Shown here one piece after another: positions 1-8,004 of a stretch of DNA of 64,000 bases (its first letter is position 1; the number at the start of each line of letters is the position of its first letter). The notes below the pieces were generated by a model. That model did not search any database. It was not told the origin of the DNA and saw only the letters and a list, made by a program, of their open reading frames with translations. The DNA lies in contig NZ_JAJGBN010000004.1 in the NCBI RefSeq assembly GCF_020782875.1, positions 1-64,000 on the forward strand, written 5' to 3'. Made by a program: the position numbers and the translations under genes. The stretch is from Allomuricauda sp. M10. Lineage in GTDB: Bacteria > Bacteroidota > Bacteroidia > Flavobacteriales > Flavobacteriaceae.

Positions 1-1
1 A

Positions 2-103
2 GTTCAGGTTGACGGAAACCATTTCGGCCCCAAAGGGAAAAATGTCCAAGAACAAGTGACATCTGTCCATTTTATCCCAACCATGGCCACCGCACCTTTG
101 TAA
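2..103 (+). CDS. 3' end of an unrecognised protein (partial)
   Basis: An open frame runs from the left edge to a TAA at 101-103 and gives a 33-residue C-terminus ending in IPTMATAPL. It precedes the AhpD-like gene by 36 bp on the same strand, so the two may be co-transcribed. The visible part carries no motif I recognise (it contains DGNHFGPKGKN), and the rest of the gene lies outside the window. It could be chance open frame at the edge. Confidence 0.4.
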   Translation, partial: VQVDGNHFGPKGKNVQEQVTSVHFIPTMATAPL

Positions 104-139
104 CGTCAATAATGACAATCCATTTAAAAACAAAAAACT

Positions 140-685
140 ATGACACGTTTACAAGCATTGGATCCCAACGAAGCAACCGGAAGATCCAAAGAACTATTTG
201 ACGGTATCCAAAGCAAATTAGGCATGGTGCCGAACATGATGCGTACCATGGGCAACTCTGCTGCCGTATTGGAAGGCTATTTGAACTTGAGCGATGCCTT
301 GGGCAAAGGAACCTTGGGTGGTCGTTTGGGCGAATTGATCGCCTTGGCCGTGGCCGAGTCCAACTCATGCAATTACTGTCTATCCGCCCATTCCTTCATC
401 GGGGAGAAATTGGTAAGCATCGATACCGACACCTTGCACATGGCCCGCGCAGGTCGTAACAAAGACCCAAAGATTGCTGCCGCCCTTACGTTCACCAAGA
501 CCTTGGTGGCAAAAAAAGGGAGGGTATCCGCAGATGATGTGGAGACCGTAAAAGCCGCTGGCTATACCGATGGTGCCGTGGGCGAGATCGTGGCACATGT
601 GGCCCTGAACATTTTCACCAACTATTTCAACAATACGGCCAATACCGCTATCGATTTTCCGGTAGTGGAAGCCGAAACCGTTTAG
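140..685 (+). CDS. AhpD/carboxymuconolactone decarboxylase-family peroxidase-like protein
   Basis: The 181-residue protein belongs to the AhpD-like fold. Its signature CNYCLSAH (residues about 78-85) carries the CxxC redox pair and the nearby His used by alkylhydroperoxidases of this family to reduce peroxides with a thiol partner. The family also includes gamma-carboxymuconolactone decarboxylases, but those usually lack this CxxC-xxH layout, so a cytoplasmic peroxidase-type role is more likely. The flanking YHS and DUF1348 genes run in the same direction with short gaps, which suggests a small stress-related cluster. Start at ATG 140; no strong ribosome-binding site, as usual in this phylum. 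Confidence 0.85.
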   Translation: MTRLQALDPNEATGRSKELFDGIQSKLGMVPNMMRTMGNSAAVLEGYLNLSDALGKGTLGGRLGELIALAVAESNSCNYCLSAHSFIGEKLVSIDTDTLHMARAGRNKDPKIAAALTFTKTLVAKKGRVSADDVETVKAAGYTDGAVGEIVAHVALNIFTNYFNNTANTAIDFPVVEAETV

Positions 686-720
686 TGTTCATTTTTTTCT
701 AATCATAAAATCCATAACAA

Positions 721-1188
721 ATGAAAACATTTAATCTTATTATTCTTTTGGGTGTATCGTTGTTGGCAGCGATCAGTGCCCAAGCACAAATTGCCCCTAT
801 AGACGATAACGGTCTTGCCATTGGCGGGTATGATGTAGTGTCCTATTTTTCCGGATCGGCCCAAAAAGGCAGTAAAAGCTATGTAGCCAAACACAATGGC
901 GTCACGTATCATTTTGCCAGCAAGGCCAATCGCGATGCCTTTACCAAATCGCCCAGCAACTATTTGCCACAGTTTGATGGCTACTGCGCCTGGGGTGTAG
1001 GGGCCAAGGATGCCAAGTTTCCCATCAACCCGGAAACCTATACGGTGATCGACGGAAAATTGTACCTGTTCTTCAATGGACCCTTCAACGGGGAGCCTTT
1101 CAATACGTATGAGGATTGGGCGCAACGCACCACGGAGCTTAAAAATGCGGCGCACGCCAAATGGCCCAAGGTAAAAAACAGTAAGTAG
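721..1188 (+). CDS. secreted YHS-domain protein
   Basis: This 155-residue protein starts with a clear signal peptide (MKTFNLIILLGVSLLAAISAQAQ, cleaved near residue 22). A YHS-type domain follows: GGYDVVSYF, then YHFASKANRDAFTKSP and YLPQFDGYCAWGV. YHS domains are small and often metal-associated, and occur in copper/heavy-metal proteins and oxygenases; the YCAWGV stretch fits secreted family members of unknown substrate. The product is probably periplasmic. The gene lies 35 bp after the AhpD-like gene on the same strand. Start at ATG 721. Function beyond the domain is not known. Confidence 0.85.
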   Translation: MKTFNLIILLGVSLLAAISAQAQIAPIDDNGLAIGGYDVVSYFSGSAQKGSKSYVAKHNGVTYHFASKANRDAFTKSPSNYLPQFDGYCAWGVGAKDAKFPINPETYTVIDGKLYLFFNGPFNGEPFNTYEDWAQRTTELKNAAHAKWPKVKNSK

Positions 1189-1248
1189 TTTTAATTAGTA
1201 GGGGTGGGTCCTGCCATGGGGCCTGCCCTTTTTTCAACCTAAAAAAGA

Positions 1249-1671
1249 ATGACAATGGCCATAGAGAAAAAATTTCCGTTACCTCCTTTTACCGAAGCAA
1301 CGGCCAGGGAGAAAGTACAATTGGCGGAAGATGCCTGGAACAGCCAAGATCCCGAAAAGGTGAGCAAAGCCTACACCGTGGACACCGAATGGCGCAACCG
1401 CTCCCAATTTGTGAACGGCAGGGAAGCCGTGGTTGCCTTTTTGACCGACAAATGGCAAAAGGAAAAAAACTATAAACTGCGTAAGGAACTTTGGGCCTTT
1501 ACCGACCATCGTATAGCGGTACGTTTTGAATACGAGTACCAAAATGCCCAAGGGCAATGGTTTCGGGCGTATGGGAACGAGAACTGGGAGTTCAACGAGC
1601 ACGGACTTATGCAAAAGCGTTATGCCAGCATCAACGACCTGCCCATTGCGGCCAACGAACGCCGATTGTAG
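1249..1671 (+). CDS. DUF1348 / NTF2-like (SnoaL-type) protein
   Basis: The 140-residue cytoplasmic protein matches the DUF1348 group of the NTF2-like superfamily. It has the early helix [25 protein letters not shown], then [16 protein letters not shown], and the strand-rich end [15 protein letters not shown]2-like folds form a cone-shaped pocket used by small enzymes and binding proteins; no reaction is established for DUF1348. No signal peptide. It is 60 bp downstream of the YHS gene, in the same direction. Start at ATG 1249; an internal Met three codons later is also possible. Confidence 0.8.
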   Translation: MTMAIEKKFPLPPFTEATAREKVQLAEDAWNSQDPEKVSKAYTVDTEWRNRSQFVNGREAVVAFLTDKWQKEKNYKLRKELWAFTDHRIAVRFEYEYQNAQGQWFRAYGNENWEFNEHGLMQKRYASINDLPIAANERRL

Positions 1672-1708
1672 CAGTGGATTGTCCGTGATCAATTGGAGTA
1701 GCAGGAGT

Positions 1709-1867
1709 TGTAACTTCGAGCGCAGTCGAGAAGTGACCATGTAGTATAAAAACCGTCAGTTCGAGTTTTTTCAGAAGGAAAAAGTATCGAGAACAAGGGA
1801 TTGGGTTCGTAAAAACCATTTCTCGATACAATTTTTGGCCCAAGGCCCAAAAACCACTCGAAATGAC
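1709..1867. repeat. intergenic palindromic elements between the DUF1348 and AraC genes
   Basis: Two structures sit in this 223-bp gap. One is a short imperfect palindrome around 1712-1736 (CTTCGAGCGCAGTCGAGAAG). The second is a nested inverted repeat: outer arms GTCAGTTCGAG (1755-1765) and CTCGAAATGAC (1857-1867) pair with one mismatch, and inner arms GTATCGAGAA (1784-1793) and TTCTCGATAC (1820-1829) pair perfectly. A third hairpin, TTTTTGG/CCAAAAA, lies near 1832-1853. It looks like a dispersed non-coding repeat. Short AT-rich repeats (ATTGCTAATTG) continue to the AraC start. Confidence 0.55.
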
Positions 1868-1906
1868 AAAGGATTGAACATTGCTAATTGCTAATTGAAC
1901 ATTGAT

Positions 1907-2791
1907 ATGGACCTCTACAACACCAACACCCTTATTGACGAACAAACGGGCAATCTGGCCTTTAAACTTTCCCATTTTGAGGATAGCTGCCAGTTTTGCG
2001 ATACCAACCGCCACAACTACTATTCCCTGATCTGGATCAAAAAGGGGAGGGGCACCGCCCAGGTGGATTTTTCGGAATATACCTTTACGCCCGACACCCT
2101 GTTCGCCATGACGCCCTACCAACCCTTCACGATCACCGAGGACGAACCATTGGAAGGGGAGGTGTTGCATTTCCATCCCGATTTTTTCTGCATCCACAAG
2201 CACCACGAACAGGTGGCCTGCAACGGGGTGCTCTTCAACAATATCTACAACCCGCCCATGCTCTGTATAACGGACGATATCCGCAACGAACTGGAGCTAG
2301 TGCTGCAACAGATGCGCCTGGAAGTGCAAAAAGCCGAAATGGCCCAGTACGAGCTGTTGGTCTCCTACCTCAAGATCTTTTTGATCACCACCTCCCGCGC
2401 CAAGGCCAAGCAACAGCCCGAAGTGCTGGAGGGCCTATCCGACGAAAAGGAGCCCTTTATCCTCCAAAAGCTGAAAAACCTGATCGAGACCCACTACCGC
2501 ACCAAGCACTCCGCCGGGGAGTATGCCGACCTGCTGAACATAAGCCCCAAAGCGCTGGCCAAGATCACCAAGAACCATTTTAACAAGACCATGACCAACC
2601 TGATCAGCGAGCGGATCATTATAGAGGCCAAGCGCGAGCTGTACCTCACCAACAAAAGTGTAAAGGAGATTGCCTACGACCTCGGGTATGATGACGAGCA
2701 CTACTTTAGCCGCTTTTTTAAGAACAACGCCGAGATCTCGCCCACTACCTACCGCGAAACTGTGGGCTTTGCCCGCGCCGCCATGGCCTAA
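1907..2791 (+). CDS. AraC-family transcriptional regulator
   Basis: A 294-residue regulator. The N-terminal half is a cupin-like ligand or dimerisation domain (about residues 25-150). The C-terminal 100 residues form the double helix-turn-helix of AraC/XylS proteins, with YADLLNISPKALAKITK as the first HTH and the signature KSVKEIAYDLGYDDEHYFSRFFK in the second. I start at ATG 1907, because the in-frame TTG at 1895 lies inside a low-complexity repeat. The DUF302 gene follows after 11 bp and is probably co-transcribed. The effector is unknown. Confidence 0.9.
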   Translation: MDLYNTNTLIDEQTGNLAFKLSHFEDSCQFCDTNRHNYYSLIWIKKGRGTAQVDFSEYTFTPDTLFAMTPYQPFTITEDEPLEGEVLHFHPDFFCIHKHHEQVACNGVLFNNIYNPPMLCITDDIRNELELVLQQMRLEVQKAEMAQYELLVSYLKIFLITTSRAKAKQQPEVLEGLSDEKEPFILQKLKNLIETHYRTKHSAGEYADLLNISPKALAKITKNHFNKTMTNLISERIIIEAKRELYLTNKSVKEIAYDLGYDDEHYFSRFFKNNAEISPTTYRETVGFARAAMA

Positions 2792-2802
2792 ACCCCTTGC
2801 CT

Positions 2803-3180
2803 ATGAAAGCCCATGTGGAACACCAATTGCTACCGCTGCCCTTTGGGCAGGTGTACGGCACCCTGAAACAACGGATCACCGACCACGGTTTTTTGCTGCT
2901 GCACGAAATCGATACCCAGGCCATTGTGGCCCAACACGGGATCAGCATACCGCCCTTGCGGCAATTGCTCTTTTTTGAGCCCAAATACATTGCCCAGATC
3001 ATGGCAGGCGACCCTTTGGCGATTAACGATATTCCCTTAAAACTGGTACTGCAACAGGTGGATGCTAACACCACCCAACTGAGCTTTAAAAACCCCGTGG
3101 GCAGCCTACAGGATTATGAGCTGGATCCAGCGATGACCGCCGAGTTGTTGGAAAGGGTGCAGAAGTTTTTAATATTTTAA
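2803..3180 (+). CDS. DUF302-family protein
   Basis: This 125-residue protein fits DUF302. The N-terminal half has the pattern TLKQRITDHGFLLLHEIDTQAIVAQHG, followed by PPLRQLLFFEPKYIAQIMAGDPLAINDIPLKLVL and a short strand section. DUF302 proteins are small and of unknown biochemical role, often found in stress or thiol-related operons. No signal peptide. The gene sits 11 bp after the AraC gene, so it is a likely target or partner of that regulator. ATG 2803 is preferred over TTG 2797. Confidence 0.75.
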   Translation: MKAHVEHQLLPLPFGQVYGTLKQRITDHGFLLLHEIDTQAIVAQHGISIPPLRQLLFFEPKYIAQIMAGDPLAINDIPLKLVLQQVDANTTQLSFKNPVGSLQDYELDPAMTAELLERVQKFLIF

Positions 3181-3203
3181 AGAATTATTTAAGGTGTGTA
3201 AAC

Positions 3204-3234
3204 AAAAAAAGGCAGAGACTCTACTTCTGCCTTT
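3204..3234 (-). terminator. Rho-independent terminator after the RT operon/ncRNA
   Basis: On the minus strand a perfect 9-bp stem AAAGGCAGA/TCTGCCTTT with a 9-nt loop is followed by a run of seven T (3210-3204). On the plus strand the same stem may weakly end the DUF302 transcript. Confidence 0.85.
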
Positions 3235-3376
3235 AAAACTTTATAAAAAAGTTTAGGGTGCTTGTGTGTACTAATTCCTCAACTAGCAAATTGCGGCTTT
3301 AGAGTAGTTAAACAATCAAGTTTAACATTGCACCATATTCCTAATAAACGTTATGTCCTCTTTTGGTATTTAATTC
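3204..3376 (-). ncRNA. candidate DRT3-associated structured ncRNA with an unpaired ACACAC
   Basis: Downstream of the second RT, the minus strand folds into an ordered set of hairpins: GTTAAAC/GTTTAAC (3326-3307, 7 bp, 6-nt loop); CTAGTT/AATTAG with a GAGG loop and one G-U (3286-3271); then an unpaired stretch with ACACAC (3269-3264); AAACTTT/AAAGTTT (3254-3236); and a terminator at 3234-3204. DRT type 3 systems are known to need an ncRNA, and I recall recent work in which an ACACAC segment serves as the Drt3a template; that recollection is unchecked here. The two RT genes are 1 nt apart, so the RNA cannot lie between them. The 5' end is inferred from a promoter-like match at 3383-3413. Confidence 0.6.
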
Positions 3377-5602
3377 CCTTCCTAAATCTACACCTTCCCA
3401 CTTAGTAAACCAATTATTTTGAAATCCTTCTAACTCGTTAATAATTTCTTCTTTTTCGATTTCTGTGGCTTGGGTTTTAAAAAAGCTAATTGATTCAAGT
3501 ACTTCTTTTCTAAATTCATGTACTTCATTATCTGAGCTTCCAATGTAAGGGCAAGTTAAAATATCAATAAGTAATAATGTGTGTTCAGTTTTCCTTCGTT
3601 CATATTTTTTAAACTTATCTCGTATTTTTTCAAGAAGAATTTTTCTTAACTCATTGTATTTTTCTTTTCTTTTAATATGATGAAGTAAAGATATAATTAA
3701 AAAATAGGACATTTCATTTTCAATTTCTTCTTTAAAATGTTCCATTATAGTATTTTGAGATAACTCATAGTTTGTTCCAAGTTCGTTCAATATGGCAATT
3801 AAATATAATGTTTCAATCTCCGAATGGACAGTGGCTCTTTTTTTATTTAAAACAATATTAATTCCATCATAAATGTGTTTATAAATAATATGCTTTTCAT
3901 CAAAATTAAAACTGAATTTTACTTTTTGTAGGATGTAGGCATATTCTGGTTTTTGTAAAAGTGCTGTACGTGTTTTTTCTTGATTTTTAATAAAATCTAT
4001 GATTCGAAATAAAATATGGCATACTTTAATTGAATAACTTACTCTAGGAAGAACCGAATAAACGAAAAAGGTTAGCTTTATTATTTCAATAAATTTTGTG
4101 ATTAATTTTTTTTGAAACCGATTTATTTGTTTTTCAGATGAGTTAATATGTTCACGAGTCTTAGCTAACTCCTCTGTCAGTTTTAATTTTTCAAGACCTC
4201 CCAATTCTGGATTTTCAAGTTTTTCTTTGATGTTGTTTTCTATCAAAAGATTTTTTATTAGAGACTTTTCTTCAACTTGAAACTTACGAATGAATTGTTT
4301 TGTTTTATTGAAAATGGTTGCAAGAAAATAGTTTTGAAGATCTTTATATGAGGTTTTAGTCGAGGCTAATATTTTCTTATAATTTGTAATGACATCCTGA
4401 GCTGTATTGTATTTTATTCCTAAATAGTTTTGGGCGCTTTCTTCCTCCATTTTAAAAATAACAGTTTGCTCAACTAATTCTCTAATACCTTCCTTCGCAA
4501 TTGTTATGTTTGTAATGATTGGTCTCTTAAATTCTTCTGTTTTGGAATCATTAAAAAACAAATTATATTCCTTTAAGTAATGCTGAAATAATTGAACTAT
4601 TCTATTCTTTACTTTTTCATCATTATAAAAAATAAAATAATCGTCTACATATCGATAGATGTCGTAATCTGATTTGAAGATATATTCTAAATCTTTTTCT
4701 ACATTATAATCAACTTGTTGTAAAATTAATTCTGCAAAAATTCTAGAAAATTCAGGACCGATAACTATGCCGTTAGTTTCATTGTAATTCATTAACTGCA
4801 TAATTTTGTCAAAGACACCACCAAAACTGTTACCGTTGGAGTTTAAATTGTCTTTAACAGCTTTTTTATTTATCAGGGCCCAGGAAAGTGAATGTGTATA
4901 AATACTATCAAAGCATCTAGAAATATCAAATTTCAAAAGATAGTTAAATCTTTTTTCTGCCTTATGGTACTCGTTTGATTCATAAAATTTATAAATATTG
5001 CTATAAGATTTGTATGAAAAAAATGTTTTCAAACTTTTGTATTCCCTATCGCTAGTTTCTATAATTTCAATTTCTGGGTTTTTGATTTTATTTTTTTTGT
5101 AAGTAGAATCTTTAAAATATTTTAAGGATGATATTTTATTTGGTTTACGCAAGGAGTATTTACTCTTTTCTGAATAATAAAGTATACTATTTTTATAATC
5201 ATCATAAAAGGAAACCAAACTCAATTGGTTTAAGGGGTGAATAACTGTTAATTCTCGATATTCTTTGTTTTTGTGTGAAACTCTAAATTTATAAGGGATT
5301 TTTTGCAATTCATCTAGTTTTAAACTTATGAACCTATAGTTTTGTTCATCGTTAAACTGAATTGGTTTGATAAAATCAATTCCAAAAACCATTTTTACAA
5401 CTTTATCTAAAATTCTGGAACTGTTTTTTTTGAATCTAAGTTCAACTTTGCCTCGACTTCTCTCTATTAATTCAATCTTATTTTTAGAAAGAAAATTATA
5501 AAAGTGTCTATTGGAGAAAAACGGAGGTACTTCATATGGTAAAATATCAGATAAAACAACCCTTTCCTTATTGTAATCAATATTTGTTCTGGATTTTTTC
5601 AT
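3341..5602 (-). CDS. drt3b: defence-associated reverse transcriptase, Drt3b-like (UG8)
   Basis: A 753-residue RNA-directed DNA polymerase-like protein. Motif A is KFDISRCFDSI (D226), motif B is around NGIVIGPEFSRIFAE (277-291), and motif C is YRYVDDYF with the catalytic YVDD at 318-321. A long N-terminal region precedes the palm; it contains PYEVPPFFSN (22-31). An all-helical C-terminal half of about 400 residues follows, with a long charged helix near 450-500. Size, order and pairing with the adjacent RT fit Drt3b of type 3 defence-associated RTs, which protect against phage. It starts 1 nt after the stop of the first RT, so the pair is an operon. Very AT-rich relative to flanking genes, which suggests transfer. 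No intron, integrase or retron features are seen. Confidence 0.8.
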   Translation of the reverse strand: MKKSRTNIDYNKERVVLSDILPYEVPPFFSNRHFYNFLSKNKIELIERSRGKVELRFKKNSSRILDKVVKMVFGIDFIKPIQFNDEQNYRFISLKLDELQKIPYKFRVSHKNKEYRELTVIHPLNQLSLVSFYDDYKNSILYYSEKSKYSLRKPNKISSLKYFKDSTYKKNKIKNPEIEIIETSDREYKSLKTFFSYKSYSNIYKFYESNEYHKAEKRFNYLLKFDISRCFDSIYTHSLSWALINKKAVKDNLNSNGNSFGGVFDKIMQLMNYNETNGIVIGPEFSRIFAELILQQVDYNVEKDLEYIFKSDYDIYRYVDDYFIFYNDEKVKNRIVQLFQHYLKEYNLFFNDSKTEEFKRPIITNITIAKEGIRELVEQTVIFKMEEESAQNYLGIKYNTAQDVITNYKKILASTKTSYKDLQNYFLATIFNKTKQFIRKFQVEEKSLIKNLLIENNIKEKLENPELGGLEKLKLTEELAKTREHINSSEKQINRFQKKLITKFIEIIKLTFFVYSVLPRVSYSIKVCHILFRIIDFIKNQEKTRTALLQKPEYAYILQKVKFSFNFDEKHIIYKHIYDGINIVLNKKRATVHSEIETLYLIAILNELGTNYELSQNTIMEHFKEEIENEMSYFLIISLLHHIKRKEKYNELRKILLEKIRDKFKKYERRKTEHTLLLIDILTCPYIGSSDNEVHEFRKEVLESISFFKTQATEIEKEEIINELEGFQNNWFTKWEGVDLGRELNTKRGHNVY
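3383..3413 (-). promoter_or_regulatory. possible flavobacterial promoter inside the 3' end of drt3b
   Basis: The minus strand reads TTG (3413-3411), a 20-nt spacer, then TAGATTTA (3390-3383). This matches the Bacteroidota/flavobacterial pattern TTG-N17-23-TAnnTTTG at all but the last base. Transcription would start near 3376, about 35 nt before the drt3b stop, and read straight into the hairpin series. Chance matches are common in AT-rich DNA. Confidence 0.35.
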
Positions 5603-5603
5603 A

Positions 5604-7145
5604 TCAAAACTTTTTCCATATTGAATTGATTTCCCTTAACCCATATCTTAGAATTCCTCTATTATTGACATTGACCAAATCACCCTTTTTTAAATTATGG
5701 TTTTTATAGAGTTCTTTTTTTAAAGGAAATAATATAAATCGGCGCTTTTCATATCCTTCGGTGAATTTAAGTTTCATTAAGTCAGATTTTTGTCCGCTTT
5801 TTAAACCTCCATGGTCAATATGCCATTTTAAATATTTATCAAGAAGTTTTAATGAGTAATCATCATTTAAAAATGGATTGGAATAATAAACACCAATTAT
5901 AACATTTCCTTTATTGTTACGTAGCCGAGTATTTGATGTTAAAAATTCAATTCTTGTTCTCAAAAGCTTGAATGCATTTTTTTCATTATTTAATCTTTTC
6001 TTTTTAAAATCATCAAAAGCTGCTTTTACTTTTTTCTTATATTCTATGAACTTTTTATCAGTAATATCGATGCTAAGTTTTGAAAAGGATGTGGTTTTGG
6101 TAGTGGTACTGGAGTATTTCTTTATTCTTAATTCTGTGCCAATTTTATAACCTAGATATTCAATCGTTTTTGGATTGCTGAAAACTTTTATGGTTTTAAT
6201 AGAATCATCCAGAAACTCAAACCTTCGAATTTTAATGAAATCGATTCCTCGAATTAGATTAAAAGTTTGTGTTTTAGCCGCATTAATTGACAACCCTGCT
6301 TTTTTAACAACTGCTGAAAGTTCTTTTTTATACTTTAATATTTCGGTTTGATCAATATGAATTGTATTATTAGGAATAAACACTGCTAAAATGTCATCTA
6401 CATATCGAGAATAATAAACTAAATCTGGCATAGTTTTGATTTCGTTATCTATCATCCTCATGTATAGTTCAGATAAATAAGGACTAATTCCTACTCCTCG
6501 AGGAATTCCAATTGGATTGGATGAAGTAGTTTGACCAGTTAAAATATTATATTCCAGTATTATTTTATTGATGAATCTTTTGGTCAATACACTTAAAAGG
6601 TGATCTGAATTAATTTTGCCCATCAAGGGTTTTTGAGGGATATTCTCATAAAATGAATTAATATCGGTTCTAACGATTACCTTTGGAAAATTGTCTTCCA
6701 ATAGTTTAATGAGTTGACTTAATATCGCATATCTGTTTGCCTGCTTGACTTTGTATGTAAGAGCTATATTCTGTTGAACTTTTTTGGATATGAAATAATT
6801 TTCAAGTTTGTGTTCTAGAATATAAGTTTGCTTGCCTATTATTGGTCCTGCAGTTAATTTGACATCATTAATTTTTTTTGGCAAATTATCACATGCCAGA
6901 AGTAGAGTCTCTTTAATTAAAAGTTCCCTTTCTCGTTTTAATATTTTGTTTTCCTCATATAGGATTTTCTTTTTTTCTCGATCAGTTTCCTTTTTAATTT
7001 CAACATTTTTGGCTTGTATAGTTTTTAATATATCTAAACTAGGTTGAAACTCGGTTTTAAAAATGTTTTCGACATTTTTTCCTTTTCTATTTTCTTTATC
7101 AAAGATTTCTTGAAAGGTATCTTGATTAAAAGATTGATTAAGCAT
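5604..7145 (-). CDS. drt3a: defence-associated reverse transcriptase, Drt3a-like (UG3)
   Basis: A 513-residue reverse transcriptase. Motif A is RTDINSFYENI (D161), motif B is NPIGIPRGVGISPYLS (210-225), and motif C is YYSRYVDDILAVF with YVDD at 248-251. A Lys/Glu-rich helix lies near residues 40-75, before the palm. The domain build (compact RT without maturase or endonuclease) and the second, larger RT right behind it fit Drt3a of type 3 defence systems. In that family the RT works with an ncRNA and the partner RT in anti-phage defence. Start ATG 7145-7143. The 83-bp upstream gap is AT-rich with no promoter I can call with confidence. Alternative: an abortive-infection or CRISPR-type RT, but the pairing argues against that. 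Confidence 0.8.
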   Translation of the reverse strand: MLNQSFNQDTFQEIFDKENRKGKNVENIFKTEFQPSLDILKTIQAKNVEIKKETDREKKKILYEENKILKRERELLIKETLLLACDNLPKKINDVKLTAGPIIGKQTYILEHKLENYFISKKVQQNIALTYKVKQANRYAILSQLIKLLEDNFPKVIVRTDINSFYENIPQKPLMGKINSDHLLSVLTKRFINKIILEYNILTGQTTSSNPIGIPRGVGISPYLSELYMRMIDNEIKTMPDLVYYSRYVDDILAVFIPNNTIHIDQTEILKYKKELSAVVKKAGLSINAAKTQTFNLIRGIDFIKIRRFEFLDDSIKTIKVFSNPKTIEYLGYKIGTELRIKKYSSTTTKTTSFSKLSIDITDKKFIEYKKKVKAAFDDFKKKRLNNEKNAFKLLRTRIEFLTSNTRLRNNKGNVIIGVYYSNPFLNDDYSLKLLDKYLKWHIDHGGLKSGQKSDLMKLKFTEGYEKRRFILFPLKKELYKNHNLKKGDLVNVNNRGILRYGLREINSIWKKF

Positions 7146-7228
7146 TGAAAGGTAGTGTTTAGTGCATACAATATAAGTAAAATACTACAATTTATTCTAG
7201 AGCTTAATCAACTAAGGGATTAATATTT

Positions 7229-7897
7229 TTAGAGTTTAATCCCCCCAATCACCTTCAAACTCAACCCCGTATACTTTTTAATGGTCTCATCATCTAAGCC
7301 ATCGGCCTTCATTTTCTTCGCAATGGTTTTGGCCTTTTCTTTTTCAGCTCGTTTTCGTTCCGTTTCCAATTTAAAGGCTTCCAATTCCTGCTTTTCAGGC
7401 CCCATGATCTCAAACAAACCGCTTTTTTTCAGTTGGTCCATTACCCCTTGGTCGGCAAAACTGGTATAATGGGTTTCGGTGATCACCAAATGGTCCAATA
7501 CTTCCACCTTGATCAGTTTCCCCACCTTTAGCATGTGGTCGGTAAAGGTAATGTCGGCATCGGTAACCTCGTGCGAGCCGCTGGGGTGGTTGTGCACCAA
7601 GATCAGCTTGCTGGCCAGTTTGTAGATCGCCATCCTAAACACGTCGGGCGGGTCGGCATTTACCCGGTTGCTGGCCCCCAGGCCAATGAGCTCCACAAAC
7701 AAGATCTTGTTGTTGTGGTTAAGGCCCACCACCCAAAAATGCTCTTGGTTGCGGCGTATCTTGTTCTCGCGCAGCAATACCTGCTGCATGATCGCATATA
7801 TGTCCGTAGAGTTGAGCACTTTGATCTTCTGTTCTTTGGTAAGCCGTATGTTCATGGTAGGTGTTTGTAAATTTTGGGTCTGGGAAAGGTAATCCAT
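7229..7897 (-). CDS. RadC-like JAB/MPN domain protein with helical tail
   Basis: A 222-residue protein. Residues about 30-150 form the RadC-type JAB domain, with the zinc motif HNHPSG (102-107) and D115, plus an upstream Glu in KILFVE. RadC lacks proven repair activity in general, and JAB-only RadC proteins are frequent near mobile and defence genes. The C-terminal 55 residues are a charged helix followed by IAKKMKADGLDDETIKKYTGLS, which resembles the tail of Rpn/PD-(D/E)XK transposase-like proteins. It lacks the N-terminal helix-hairpin-helix of full RadC. GC is like the backbone, unlike the RT pair 83 bp downstream. Start ATG 7897; an internal Met 14 residues later is possible. Confidence 0.85.
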   Translation of the reverse strand: MDYLSQTQNLQTPTMNIRLTKEQKIKVLNSTDIYAIMQQVLLRENKIRRNQEHFWVVGLNHNNKILFVELIGLGASNRVNADPPDVFRMAIYKLASKLILVHNHPSGSHEVTDADITFTDHMLKVGKLIKVEVLDHLVITETHYTSFADQGVMDQLKKSGLFEIMGPEKQELEAFKLETERKRAEKEKAKTIAKKMKADGLDDETIKKYTGLSLKVIGGIKL

Positions 7898-8004
7898 GCT
7901 TTTGAGAAAAGCAAAAATGCCGTTGGTCCAAAATATGTGATCAATGTTTCATTTTTCCCACAAAAAGTAGTTTCTTTAAATCGCTAACCGTTCAATCTCA
8001 AAGT

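Noticed and set aside
3191..3200. Second ACACAC (minus strand) as part of the ncRNA template
   Set aside because: It lies beyond the terminator T-run, so it would not be in the transcript.
3341..7145. Group II intron or retron
   Set aside because: No maturase X or endonuclease domain, no intron domain V structure, no msr/msd-type inverted repeats upstream, and two different RTs in one operon.
7216..7243. Terminator GGGATTAA/TTAATCCC after radC
   Set aside because: The stem is perfect but overlaps the stop codon and lacks a T-run on the minus strand; could be chance in AT-rich DNA.
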